Positions 54,701-62,670 of a stretch of 64,000 nucleotides of DNA are shown one piece after another. How positions within the stretch are numbered: the stretch's first letter is position 1; the number at the start of each line of letters is the position of its first letter. The stretch is from assembly GCA_027941995.1 (NCBI GenBank), contig CP115966.1, positions 1,798,001 to 1,862,000 on the forward strand, written 5' to 3'. This DNA is from Erythrobacteraceae bacterium WH01K. GTDB lineage: Bacteria > Pseudomonadota > Alphaproteobacteria > Sphingomonadales > Sphingomonadaceae. The notes under the pieces were generated by a model. That model was not told the origin of the DNA, made no database searches, and worked only from the letters and a program-made list of their open reading frames with translations. Both the position numbers and the translations under genes were made by a program.

Positions 54701-56900
54701 GGATTTCGAGACCGGCTTCGACCAGACCAATCTGGCACGCTACAACCGCGTCGCCACCGGCGTTAAGGGCGAGGCGCGTTTCGGACAGGTCCAGGCGCAA
54801 GGCTTCGCCGCCGAAATCTCCACGCGTTTCCGCCGCGACGAGATCCAGGGGCAGGGCATCACCGGACCCTATACGCTCGGCAACCGCCGCATCGTCGCCA
54901 ACAGCGAAACCGTGACGCTCGAGACGCGCGACCGCTTCCGTTCGGAACTGATTGTTTCGAGCCGGGTCCTCGAACGCTTCATCGACTACGATATCGACCT
55001 TCTGTCAGGCACGATCACCTTTAGTGAGCCGGTTCTTAGCCGCGACTTCGACCTCAATCCGCAGTTCATCGTGGTCGATTACGAAATCGATGCGCTGGCC
55101 GGGGGCGAGATGAATGCCGGCCTGCGTGCCGACTGGACCAGCGACAACGGCGCCATCCGCATCGGCGCAACTGCCATCACCGACAAGGGCGAGGGCGCGC
55201 GGACCGATATCGGCGCCGTGGACCTGCGTGCCCGTGTCGGCCAGTCGACCGAAATCCGCGCAGAGCTGGCCGCCAGCCGCAGCGAAGGCGAGACCGCAAC
55301 CGGCTGGATGGTCGAGGCACAGCATTCCGCAGCCGATCTCGACGTGCTCGCCTATGCCCGCCAGCTCGATGCCGATTACGGTGTCGGACAGCAGAACGGC
55401 GTGGAACTGGGCCGCCGCAAGGTGGGTGTCGATGCCCGTGTCCGGCTCGACGAGCGCTTTTCCGTCCTTGGCAGCGCATGGCAGGACGACAGCCTGGTCG
55501 ACGACAACCGTCGCCGCGCCGCGCAGGTCGAACTAGGCTACCAGGGCGAAACCACGGACCTTCGCGCCGGCATCGTCCACTTCAACGATCGCCTGTCCGA
55601 CGGAACGCGTAACAAGTCCACCGTGCTCGAAGGCGGCGTGACCCATCGCCTGTTCGAGAATGCTCTCGAACTGTCCGCGACCAGCAGCGTGGCAATCGAG
55701 GACGATCAGTCGATCGACCTTCCGACCCGTCACCGGTTCGGCGCACGCTATTCGCTGACCGACGATGTCCGCCTGGTTGGCCTGTACGAGGTCGCGCAGG
55801 GCGACAATGTCGATGCGCGGACCATTCGCGGCGGCATCGAAGTGTCCCCGTGGACCGGCTCGCAGGTCGTGACCTCGATCGGCAAGCAGCGCATCGACGA
55901 ATCCGGTGACCGCAGCTTTGCCGCCTTCGGCCTCTCGCAGACGTTCCAGGTCAGCCCGGAGCTCACCCTCGACGCGACTGTCGATGGCAGCCGCACGATC
56001 GGCGGCAAGCCCGATGTCGCGGACATCGTGAATGTCGAGCAGCCGATTGCCAGCGGCGGCCAGTTCGGTCCGGGCGGCAATACCCTGTTCGAAGACTTCA
56101 CGGCCGTGACGGTCGGCGGCGCCTATCGCAAGGATCGCTGGAGCGCGACGGCGCGCGCCGAATATCGCGACGGCGAATTTGCGAACCGCAAGGGCGTTAC
56201 CCTCGGCGCGATCCGCCAGCTTGGCGAAGGCAGCGTCGTCGGCTCGGGCTTCACCTTCACCGAAGCCGAAGGTTCGAACGGTAGCGGAACGCAGATCATG
56301 GATGCGGCGATCGCCTTCGCGCACCGTCCCGACGATTCTGAAATCGCCATGCTCGGCAAGCTGGAATACCGCAGCGACTCCGTGACCGGCGCGGTTGCAG
56401 GGCAGGTCGATGCCACCGGTCGCACGACGCTCGACGTGACCGGCGACGCACAATCGCGCCGCCTCATCGCAAGCCTGTCGACCAACTGGTCGCCGCGCGG
56501 CCGCGACGAGATCGACGACGTCGAGCAGGAAGTGCGTCGCAGCGAGTTCGGGCTGTTCCTGGGTGGCCGGTACAATTTCGACGAGTTCGAAGGCGTCGAT
56601 ATCTCGGGCGTCACGGCACTGGCTGGCCTCGATGCACGGCTGGGCCTCGGCAACCGCTTCGAAATCGGGGCGACGGGTACGGTCCGGTCGAACCTGACGG
56701 CAGGTATCACCAACTTCTCGTTCGGTCCGAATATCGGCTTCGTGCCTGCCGATGGCGTGCTGTTGACCCTCGGCTACAACATCGCCGGTTTCCGCGACGA
56801 GGATTTCTCGGCATCGCGTAATACGGACAAGGGCATCTATGCCAGCGTTCGCATGAAGTTCGATGCCGATACGTTCGGTTTCCTGGGGCTTGGCCGATGA
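51747..56900 (+). CDS. Giant DUF11/outer-membrane beta-barrel protein
   Basis: 1717 aa with signal peptide (cleavage predicted after AQA at residue 30). Visible order: ITNVAKATWTSAGD motif shared with the operon's paralogs; a beta domain with ETGFNTGVFVGKISTG near residue 153; a prealbumin-like region (GVNGARVTLVDAATGLP near residue 230); a DUF11 repeat (SVNLSKTANRAAAQPGDAVFYTLIARNQ from about residue 353 to 482); a carboxypeptidase-regulatory-like domain (GIPNVRVMMEDGSFAITDKDGRYHFEGVVPG near residue 510); Ig-like segments; then about 800 residues of alternating, YGD-containing beta strands (YTVFGDASSRRFD, YALYGDFETGFD) that look like an outer-membrane barrel. It ends GFLGLGR, without the usual terminal Phe. 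Overlaps the fifth gene (ATGA). Confidence 0.78.
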   Translation: MRISFSISAVAAAIFGLLLPLALWGGSAQAQTITNVAKATWTSAGDEGGAESNPVEFEVTPRPPEIITYHPVPGTDGGGNKTYPQPICFGGQNPGDSVGLPDETLSTPVEEIETLRAGEDLVFEIRSWSSNLDRAAIDQLDVILTTSQGDREELRIFETGFNTGVFVGKISTGRLPPLPTQDDCRLNLANGDIIEIAATQPGEDAIVIQTDIDVLADPFGVVFDSETGEGVNGARVTLVDAATGLPAVVFAEDGVTPWPSTVISGQPITDGAGNVYDMGTGEYWFPLTSLGTYRLEIVPPAPYTAPSVVSPEDIARLSREDGSAFVILDASYGGTFTLNDPTPVEIDIPLDRPSLSVNLSKTANRAAAQPGDAVFYTLIARNQDPTRVKRNVVLVDTPSRWLRLRTDSVRIDGQAAPDAVQPNADGSRLTVNLGDIDGGSERRVTYAMIIRPDAPPGEAVNKAEATDSLGRRAVASAVLDIERESIAGRMTIVGRVMAGQCSIEGTRRGIPNVRVMMEDGSFAITDKDGRYHFEGVVPGTHVVQAARMTLPEGSEFVDCHRGTRNAGSASSRFVIGQGGSLVVADFHAIVPEGSLPDLTEQEALYANADAQIPGELGPATLNGEGLPVQNSAIAPAALAMTEPVLEDSNATDWIAQGDGPDGWLTPSVDYNPRAPTTRVAIRHRRGQSINLFVDGKPVNKLAFEGTRTPEQGRFAVSHWRGVPLENEKTILTAEIVNSFGVVNETIERTVYFTNTPTRVELVEAESMLVADGRTRPVVAIRVLDRNNRPLREGVSGEFKLNAPYQSASQLEQQQLNQLTGLGSSSARWIVEGSDGIARIELAPTMVSGSLRLDFFFDDGEIRREQELETWIVPGDIEWTVVGLAEGSVGARTVADNMERDGRFDSDLGDKARVALYAKGRVLGKFLTTIAYDSAKQRDDQRVLGTLDPNAYYTVFGDASSRRFDAASREKLYVRIETATFYALYGDFETGFDQTNLARYNRVATGVKGEARFGQVQAQGFAAEISTRFRRDEIQGQGITGPYTLGNRRIVANSETVTLETRDRFRSELIVSSRVLERFIDYDIDLLSGTITFSEPVLSRDFDLNPQFIVVDYEIDALAGGEMNAGLRADWTSDNGAIRIGATAITDKGEGARTDIGAVDLRARVGQSTEIRAELAASRSEGETATGWMVEAQHSAADLDVLAYARQLDADYGVGQQNGVELGRRKVGVDARVRLDERFSVLGSAWQDDSLVDDNRRRAAQVELGYQGETTDLRAGIVHFNDRLSDGTRNKSTVLEGGVTHRLFENALELSATSSVAIEDDQSIDLPTRHRFGARYSLTDDVRLVGLYEVAQGDNVDARTIRGGIEVSPWTGSQVVTSIGKQRIDESGDRSFAAFGLSQTFQVSPELTLDATVDGSRTIGGKPDVADIVNVEQPIASGGQFGPGGNTLFEDFTAVTVGGAYRKDRWSATARAEYRDGEFANRKGVTLGAIRQLGEGSVVGSGFTFTEAEGSNGSGTQIMDAAIAFAHRPDDSEIAMLGKLEYRSDSVTGAVAGQVDATGRTTLDVTGDAQSRRLIASLSTNWSPRGRDEIDDVEQEVRRSEFGLFLGGRYNFDEFEGVDISGVTALAGLDARLGLGNRFEIGATGTVRSNLTAGITNFSFGPNIGFVPADGVLLTLGYNIAGFRDEDFSASRNTDKGIYASVRMKFDADTFGFLGLGR

Positions 56901-59050
56901 CCTGTGATTTCCATAGCTCGAGGCAAAGCGGTATACGGCGCCTTAACCATCCTCGCGTAAGTGCGACGGCTATGGTCGCGCGCTCGATAATGATGCTGAT
57001 TGCTCTTGCCGTATCGCTGCTGGCGAACGGCACGGCTCATGCCCAGTCCACAGCAACCGTAGACTGGACGACCCTCGGTGCGCCCAGCGCAGGCGCATTA
57101 CCGAGCCCGTCCACCGCAACGGCAAGCGACAGCACGACGACGGCAACCGTCACTTACGCCATGGCGGCCAGCGGAACCGCGCCGACGCCCATCCTGCCGA
57201 CCTTCGTGTCCTATTACGATCCGGTCTTCGGGACGATTGCCGGCTCGCTGCTGATGAACTTCGACAATCCGGCCTACGATCCCAATGACAAGCTGACGAC
57301 GACCGTCTCCCTCAACCGGGCAGTCACGGGCCTGCAATTCACGGTAACCGATATCGACGCTAACGCCTGGGTCGATGCAGTCGAGGTGCAATACGACACG
57401 GGTGACGGTACCTGGCGCAATGCCGCGGACAACACCGCATTCTACACCGCTGGCGGAGCCGCGACGCGAACCAACAATACGATTGTCAACGGTTGGCGAG
57501 GGACCGCAAACGTAGCTACGACTTCCACGGCTGGGAACATCGCCTTCAACTTCGGCAATACGCTCGTACGGCGGGTCAGGGTCGTCTATTTCAGCTATAC
57601 GGGGACCGGGGATCCGGGCGGCCAGGCTGCCGGCCTGAGCGATCTGACCTTCAACCGCGCCTTTGCCAACCTTTCGCTGACGAAGACCTTGCTGACCGCT
57701 ACGCCCACCACGGGCAACAGCGCCACGTTCCGCCTGACGCTGACCAATGGCGCGTCATCCAGTCTCTCGGCAACCAATGTCCGGGTGCGCGATACGCTGC
57801 CGACCGGATTTGTCTTCACGTCGGCAAGCGGTACGGGCTCGTTCAATGCGACTACGGGCGTGTGGACGCCGGGGACCGTCGGCCGCAACCAGAGCGTCAG
57901 CATCGATCTCACCGGCACAGTCACGGCGACGAGTGGCGCGACGATCACGAACCGCGCCGAGGTTACCGCCAGTGACCAGTTCGATCCCGATTCGACGCCG
58001 AACAACAATTCCGTGACCGAGGACGATTACGCGACAGCGAACCTGACCGTGGGCGGGGGCCGTGTGGCGGGCATTCCGCCGACGCTCGTCTGCCCGAACC
58101 AGACGATCCTGTTCGACTGGGATCCGGTAAACTGGACTGCCGGCAGCACAAACAACAGCTACGCGCTCGGCACGCTTGGACAGATCGGCTTCTCGCTGAC
58201 GAACGACGGGGCCTGGGTCAATATTGCGGCTTTCGGCGGGCAGTCTCCGGCCAAGCAGAATACCTTCACCGGAGGGATCCTGCCGAGTGAGTTTTCCCTG
58301 GCCCTGGTCGTGGACCAACCATCGCAGTCAGCGCGTGCGACTACCACGATTGCGCTTCCGGACATCATGCGCGGCGCACAGTTCCGTATCTTCGATGTCG
58401 ACAGCAACCCCGGACAGTTCGCCGACCTCGTCGTGGTGGAGGGCCGATACAAGGGCGCGACCGTGCTACCGACGCTCACCAATGGCGTTTCCAACTACAT
58501 CATCGGCAATACGGCCTATGGTGACGGCGCGTCGGACAACCCTTCGGCGAACGGCAATGTCGTCGTCACCTTCTCGCAACCGATCGACACCATCATCATC
58601 AGGTACGGAAACCATTCCGCAGCACCGGCCGATCCCGGCCTGCAGGGTATCGCATTGCATGACATCACGTTCTGCCGTCCGACGACCACTCTGGTGACGG
58701 AAAAAACCAGCCGCGTTCTGACCGATGGGATTGCTGATAACGAAGCGGAGTTTTTCATCCCCGGCGCCACGGTCGAATACTGCCTTCTCGTCACCAACAC
58801 CGGTGAATCGCGTGCGACCAATATCCAGATGAACGACAGTCTGCCGGCCCAGCTCACCTATGTCGCGGGTACCTTGCGCTCGGGTTCCAACTGCGCCGAT
58901 GCAGCCACTGTAGAGGACGATGATGCCACAGGCGCGGACGAGACCGATCCCTATGGCGCCTCTTTCGCAACAGGGGCCGTCATCGGCACTGCACCCGCAC
59001 TGGCTCCCGCTGCAAGCTTCGCGGTGAAGTTCGAAGCGACCATCGACTAG
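56897..59050 (+). CDS. Secreted protein with two DUF11 repeats
   Basis: 717 aa. The ATG overlaps the previous stop; an internal ATG 25 codons on (MVARSIMMLIALAVSLLANGTAHAQ) would give a more standard signal peptide. The mature protein has a beta-rich N-terminal domain (residues 50-250; MNFDNPAYDPNDKLTTTVSLN), a first DUF11 repeat from about residue 255 (ANLSLTKTLLTATPTTGNSATFRLTLTN), another beta domain of similar type (LVVVEGRYKGATVLPTLTN) and a second DUF11 repeat from about residue 596 with the Cys pair VEYCLLVTN and SGSNCADA. It ends FAVKFEATID. Last gene of the operon, 31 bp before the convergent tRNA-Ser. Function unknown. Confidence 0.75.
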   Translation: MTCDFHSSRQSGIRRLNHPRVSATAMVARSIMMLIALAVSLLANGTAHAQSTATVDWTTLGAPSAGALPSPSTATASDSTTTATVTYAMAASGTAPTPILPTFVSYYDPVFGTIAGSLLMNFDNPAYDPNDKLTTTVSLNRAVTGLQFTVTDIDANAWVDAVEVQYDTGDGTWRNAADNTAFYTAGGAATRTNNTIVNGWRGTANVATTSTAGNIAFNFGNTLVRRVRVVYFSYTGTGDPGGQAAGLSDLTFNRAFANLSLTKTLLTATPTTGNSATFRLTLTNGASSSLSATNVRVRDTLPTGFVFTSASGTGSFNATTGVWTPGTVGRNQSVSIDLTGTVTATSGATITNRAEVTASDQFDPDSTPNNNSVTEDDYATANLTVGGGRVAGIPPTLVCPNQTILFDWDPVNWTAGSTNNSYALGTLGQIGFSLTNDGAWVNIAAFGGQSPAKQNTFTGGILPSEFSLALVVDQPSQSARATTTIALPDIMRGAQFRIFDVDSNPGQFADLVVVEGRYKGATVLPTLTNGVSNYIIGNTAYGDGASDNPSANGNVVVTFSQPIDTIIIRYGNHSAAPADPGLQGIALHDITFCRPTTTLVTEKTSRVLTDGIADNEAEFFIPGATVEYCLLVTNTGESRATNIQMNDSLPAQLTYVAGTLRSGSNCADAATVEDDDATGADETDPYGASFATGAVIGTAPALAPAASFAVKFEATID

Positions 59051-59081
59051 GACGATGCGCTGCTTCGACTGACGAGGCGGC

Positions 59082-59171
59082 TGGCGGACAGGGTGGGATT
59101 CGAACCCACGGTACGCTTGCGCGCACGCTGGTTTTCAAGACCAGTGCATTCAACCGCTCTGCCACCTGTCC
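59082..59171 (-). tRNA. tRNA-Ser (anticodon TGA)
   Basis: 90-nt class II tRNA. The acceptor stem GGACAGG pairs with CCTGTCC, followed by discriminator G and an encoded CCA. The anticodon arm reads CTGGT-CTTGAAA-ACCAG, giving anticodon TGA (Ser, UCN). A long variable arm (CGTGCGCGCAAGCGTACC) and the T-loop GGGTTCGAATCCC confirm serine. The neighbouring lytic transglycosylase gene is divergent. Confidence 0.97.
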
Positions 59172-59294
59172 GTGCACCGGATCGCTAACGTCTTGAACTG
59201 CGTTTGTCACGGCGGACGAGCGGAGTAAATTTCGTGGCGGTCGGTGCGGGGAAATTCATTGGCTGGCCATGCGCGATGTGACACAAGCAGGCAC

Positions 59295-60314
59295 ATGAAA
59301 TTCAAGCGCCTGCTCCTCGCCCTGTCCGCGTTCACTCTTGCCGCGCCGGTTGTCCCCGCAACGGCGCAGGACATGTCCTTCGACGCCTACCTTCAGATCC
59401 TGATCGCCCGCGCCCGGGCGGAAGGGGTCAGCGAAGGGACGCTCCAACGCATGACGCAGGGCCTGACGCCGAACATGCGCGTGATCGAGCTCGACCAGGC
59501 GCAGCCGGGATCGCCGCAGCGCAGCGGCTATCCTGCGCTGCAGCCTTACCTCGACACCCACGTGAACCCGACGCGGATTGCCAACGGCCAACGCACCTTC
59601 GCATCGACCCGCAGCATCGGACAGTCTGTGGAGGCGCAATACGGCGTTCCGCACGAAATCCTGACCGCGATCTGGGGTCACGAGACCAATTACGGCTCCT
59701 ATCGCGGCAATTTCGACCTCGCACGGTCGCTTGCGACGCTGGCCTGGGAAGGGCGTCGGCGCGAACTCTTCAGCGGAGAATTCGTCGCCCTGATGAAAGT
59801 GGCGGACAAGGGCTATTCGCGCAGCGACCTCGTTGGAAGCTGGGCCGGTGCGTTCGGCAATCCGCAATTCCTGCCGAGTGTGTATCTGAGACTGGCTACC
59901 GATGGCGATGGCGACGGACGAGCCAATATCTTTACAAACCAGGCCGACACGCTCGCCTCGATCGCGCGTTATTTCAAGGATTCCGGCTGGCGTACCGGGC
60001 AGCCGTGGGGCGTGCGCGCCAGCGTTCCCGCAGGGTTCGATTTCGACCGCGTGGACAACGAGGTTTATGCCCCCGTCTGCGATCGCGTTCACGAGCGTCA
60101 CAGCCAGTGGAAGCCGGTGTCCGAATGGCGCAATCTCGGCGTCCGGCCGCAATCCTATCTCGCCGATAACGTCATGGCTTCGCTCTTCCAGCCCGACGGT
60201 CCGGGTACCCGCGCATGGCTCTTAACCTCAAATTATCGGGTTATCCTCGAATATAACTGCTCTAATTACTACGCCATGAGTGTGGGGCTGTTAGCTGATG
60301 AGATTGCTCGATAA
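59295..60314 (+). CDS. Lytic murein transglycosylase (MltB/SLT_2-like)
   Basis: 339-aa exported protein: signal peptide MKFKRLLLALSAFTLAAPVVPATAQ. The SLT_2 core shows the catalytic Glu in IWGHETNYGSYRGNFDLARSLATLAWEGRRRELFSGEF near residue 131, GSWAGAFGNPQFLPSVYLRLATDGDGDGRANIF near residue 182 (substrate-binding; Asp-rich loop) and a C-terminal AWLLTSNYRVILEYNCSNYYAMSVGLLADEI, the conserved MltB ending. It cleaves glycan strands to 1,6-anhydroMurNAc products. Not a lipoprotein here. The stop overlaps the downstream gene by 17 bp. Confidence 0.93.
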   Translation: MKFKRLLLALSAFTLAAPVVPATAQDMSFDAYLQILIARARAEGVSEGTLQRMTQGLTPNMRVIELDQAQPGSPQRSGYPALQPYLDTHVNPTRIANGQRTFASTRSIGQSVEAQYGVPHEILTAIWGHETNYGSYRGNFDLARSLATLAWEGRRRELFSGEFVALMKVADKGYSRSDLVGSWAGAFGNPQFLPSVYLRLATDGDGDGRANIFTNQADTLASIARYFKDSGWRTGQPWGVRASVPAGFDFDRVDNEVYAPVCDRVHERHSQWKPVSEWRNLGVRPQSYLADNVMASLFQPDGPGTRAWLLTSNYRVILEYNCSNYYAMSVGLLADEIAR

Positions 60315-61476
60315 TGCCGTTCGCAAGGGACTGATAATCGGTCTGGCCATCGGCCTCGCCGCCTGCGGGCGGGGAGGGGCCGAACCACTGTCTCTCGCAA
60401 GCACGCGCGCTGCGACGCCGCAGTCAGCAACGCTTGGTCCGGCCGCCGACTACCCGCAGATCATCGGCGAACCCTATAGCGCGGGGGGCAAGCTCTATAC
60501 GCCCGCCGATGTGCTGAGCTACGATTCGGTAGGCTATGCCATAACCGACCAGACCGCCGGTTCGGGCGTGGAGGTCGCGCACAAGACGCTGCCTTATCCA
60601 AGCTATGTCGAGGTGACTTCGCTGGAAACCGGCACGACGATCCTCGCCCGGGTAACATCGCGCGGCCCCATGACGTCCGATCACATGGTCGCGCTGTCGC
60701 GCGAAGCCGCTGCGCAGCTTGGTGCCGGGGAGAACGAGGCCGTTCGTGTTCGCCGGGTCAATCCGCCGGAGCACGAGCGGGCCGAACTGCGGGCCGGCAG
60801 TCGTGTCGCGCAGCGGCTCGAAGTGCCCAAGGCGCTTGTCAGCGTCCTGCGCGAGAAACTGCCAGCGAGCGGCTCGGCAAGCCTGCGTTCGCCTGCTGCC
60901 GATGCTGCGCGGATGGCCTCTGCGACAGAACTGCCATCAACGACCCCGGTCGCAATCGCGCCGAGCGCCGCGGCCAAACCGCCGGCCGGAGCAGATCAGC
61001 CCGAAGCTCTCGCCTCCAGTTTCGATCGCGCCTTTTCTCCGGCTGCACGTCAGGATGCGAACCGTTCCTATCCGCTTCCGCCCCTGACCCGAACCGCTGC
61101 ACCGGCGGTGACGTCCGCACCAACACCCGTCGCGATGCCGCAGCGTCCCGTCGTGGTTGCAAAACAGGACGCAGAGGTTGCCAATTTCGACCTAGCGGCC
61201 TCGCAGATGCCTACTGCGACCACATCGGCACCCCCACAAGCCACGACAGGTGACACGCTCGCCGCTTCCCAAGGCTTCGTCATTCAGGCCGCCGCATTCT
61301 CGAACAAGGGGAATGCGGAGCGTGCTGCCAGCAGCCTCGACGGTTTCGTCCGCAAGGCCGGTCGTTATTACCGTGTCCGCACCGGCCCCTACGCAACCCG
61401 TGGACAGGCCGAGGCAGCGCTCGCCAAGGTGCGCGCTGCCGGTTATAGCGATGCGCGAGTATTTACCGCAGGATAG
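60298..61476 (+). CDS. RlpA-like SPOR-domain lipoprotein with altered active site
   Basis: 392 aa. Lipobox LAAC gives a lipidated Cys near residue 23. The DPBB domain contains VEVAHKTLPYPSYVEVTSLETG near residue 92 (conserved His kept), then VTSRGPMTSDHMVALS near residue 119, where RlpA proteins have N-D-RGP and IDLS; the Asp is replaced by Ser and the upstream Glu region is shortened, so glycan cleavage may be lost. A disordered Ala/Pro linker (residues 180-310) precedes a C-terminal SPOR domain (GFVIQAAAFSNKGNAERAAS, residues 324-392) that binds denuded glycan at the septum. It overlaps the MltB-like gene. Confidence 0.85.
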   Translation: MRLLDNAVRKGLIIGLAIGLAACGRGGAEPLSLASTRAATPQSATLGPAADYPQIIGEPYSAGGKLYTPADVLSYDSVGYAITDQTAGSGVEVAHKTLPYPSYVEVTSLETGTTILARVTSRGPMTSDHMVALSREAAAQLGAGENEAVRVRRVNPPEHERAELRAGSRVAQRLEVPKALVSVLREKLPASGSASLRSPAADAARMASATELPSTTPVAIAPSAAAKPPAGADQPEALASSFDRAFSPAARQDANRSYPLPPLTRTAAPAVTSAPTPVAMPQRPVVVAKQDAEVANFDLAASQMPTATTSAPPQATTGDTLAASQGFVIQAAAFSNKGNAERAASSLDGFVRKAGRYYRVRTGPYATRGQAEAALAKVRAAGYSDARVFTAG

Positions 61477-61477
61477 A

Positions 61478-61497
61478 CCGCCGGCCCTTGCCGGTGG
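61478..61497 (+). promoter_or_regulatory. Stem-loop over the dacA ribosome-binding region
   Basis: CCGCCGGC-CCTT-GCCGGTGG forms an 8-bp stem (one G-U) immediately before the GGCGGGG box preceding the TTG start of the carboxypeptidase gene. It could limit translation initiation. Confidence 0.3.
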
Positions 61498-61509
61498 CGG
61501 GGCACGAAT

Positions 61510-62670
61510 TTGCGAACCAGGTTTGCTGCATTGCTGGCTGGAATGGCGCTGCTGGGCGCTTCGCCTTCGCATGCACAGGGACAGCGCGAGCTGACGCCTC
61601 CGACGGCTCAGGACATTCCCATCGCCCTGATGCTGGATCTTTCGAGCAACCAGATATTGCTCTCGCGCGAGGCGGATCGACGCTTCGTGCCGGCCTCGAT
61701 AACAAAGGTGATGACCGCCTTCACAGCGTTTCAGCTGATGGAAGCCGGGCGCATCGTACCGAACCAGCGCATGGCGGTATCGGACGAAACGTTCGAGGAG
61801 TGGAGCGGGAAGGGGTCCAGCATGTTCGTGCCCCGCGGTGCGATCATCCCGGTGGACCAGCTCCTGATGGGTATTACCACCGTTTCTGCCAATGACGGCT
61901 CGGTCGTCTTGGCGGAGGGTACTCTCGGCTCTGTAGAAGAATGGGTCTCGCGGATGAACGCCGAAGCCCACGCCATCGGTATGCGCGACAGCCGCTTCGG
62001 CACGCCTAATGGCTGGCCCGATGCCGGCTTCACCTTTACGACGGCAGAGGATCTCGCCCGTCTGGCGAAAGCCATCCTTACCCGGCATCCCGCGAAATTC
62101 CGCCGATATTTCGGCCATCGCGGCATGGAATTCAACGGCATCGCGCAGGACAATCACGATCCGATCAGCGGCATCGTCGATGGCGCCGACGGTTTCAAGA
62201 CAGGCTTCACCAACCAGGCCGGATACGGATTTCTCGGCACTGCGGAGAGGGGAGGCAGGCGGCTGGTCATGGTCGTTGCCGGAGCCGACCGGAGCGGCAT
62301 CAGGGACCGTGCCGCGCGCGACCTCCTCGAATGGGGGTTCGACGCCTTCGAAAGTCGCCGCCTGCTGGGGCAGGGCAGCAGCGTCGGCACGGCGCGCATA
62401 CAGGACGGCGAAGAGAAGGATGTCGGCCTCGCGACGCAAGGGCCGGTCCGCATCGCCGTTCCTGCGGGCAGCGACGCCGATGTTTCGCTATCCGTCGTCT
62501 ATCGCGGCCCTGTACCGGCCCCTGTCACGGAAGGGGAAGAGATCGCGAAATTGCGGATCGACGTAGAGGGCTTGCAGCCTGCCTATGTCCCGCTCGTCGC
62601 CACCCGATCGGTAGCGCAGGCTGGCTTCCTGTCGCGCATTTCAAACGCGTTTGCCGGATTGCTCTCGTGA
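61510..62670 (+). CDS. D-alanyl-D-alanine carboxypeptidase (peptidase S11, DacA/DacF-type)
   Basis: 386-aa penicillin-binding protein. Signal peptide MRTRFAALLAGMALLGASPSHAQG. Active-site motifs are complete: SITKVM near residue 60 (SxxK), SAND near residue 127 (SxN), and FKTGFTN near residue 230 (KTG). The C-terminal beta domain (residues 280-370) and a terminal amphipathic helix (AGFLSRISNAFAGLLS) fit membrane-anchored low-molecular-weight PBPs. It trims pentapeptides in the periplasm. The start is TTG; the first in-frame ATG would truncate the signal peptide. The stop overlaps tmk (GTGA). Confidence 0.92.
   Translation: MRTRFAALLAGMALLGASPSHAQGQRELTPPTAQDIPIALMLDLSSNQILLSREADRRFVPASITKVMTAFTAFQLMEAGRIVPNQRMAVSDETFEEWSGKGSSMFVPRGAIIPVDQLLMGITTVSANDGSVVLAEGTLGSVEEWVSRMNAEAHAIGMRDSRFGTPNGWPDAGFTFTTAEDLARLAKAILTRHPAKFRRYFGHRGMEFNGIAQDNHDPISGIVDGADGFKTGFTNQAGYGFLGTAERGGRRLVMVVAGADRSGIRDRAARDLLEWGFDAFESRRLLGQGSSVGTARIQDGEEKDVGLATQGPVRIAVPAGSDADVSLSVVYRGPVPAPVTEGEEIAKLRIDVEGLQPAYVPLVATRSVAQAGFLSRISNAFAGLLS

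Noticed and set aside
51747-56900. Giant protein as a classical type V autotransporter
   Set aside because: The barrel-like part is far longer than a 12-strand autotransporter domain, there is no linker helix signature and the terminal residue is not aromatic.
49152-59050. DUF11 operon as a Gram-positive-type sortase or S-layer locus
   Set aside because: None of the proteins ends with LPXTG or an SLH domain and no sortase gene is present.
58980-59210. Minus-strand reading frame ending in a sequence like AERLNALVLKTSVRASVPW
   Set aside because: It is translation through the tRNA-Ser gene; the peptide is a well-known artefact of tRNA-Ser genes in GC-rich genomes.
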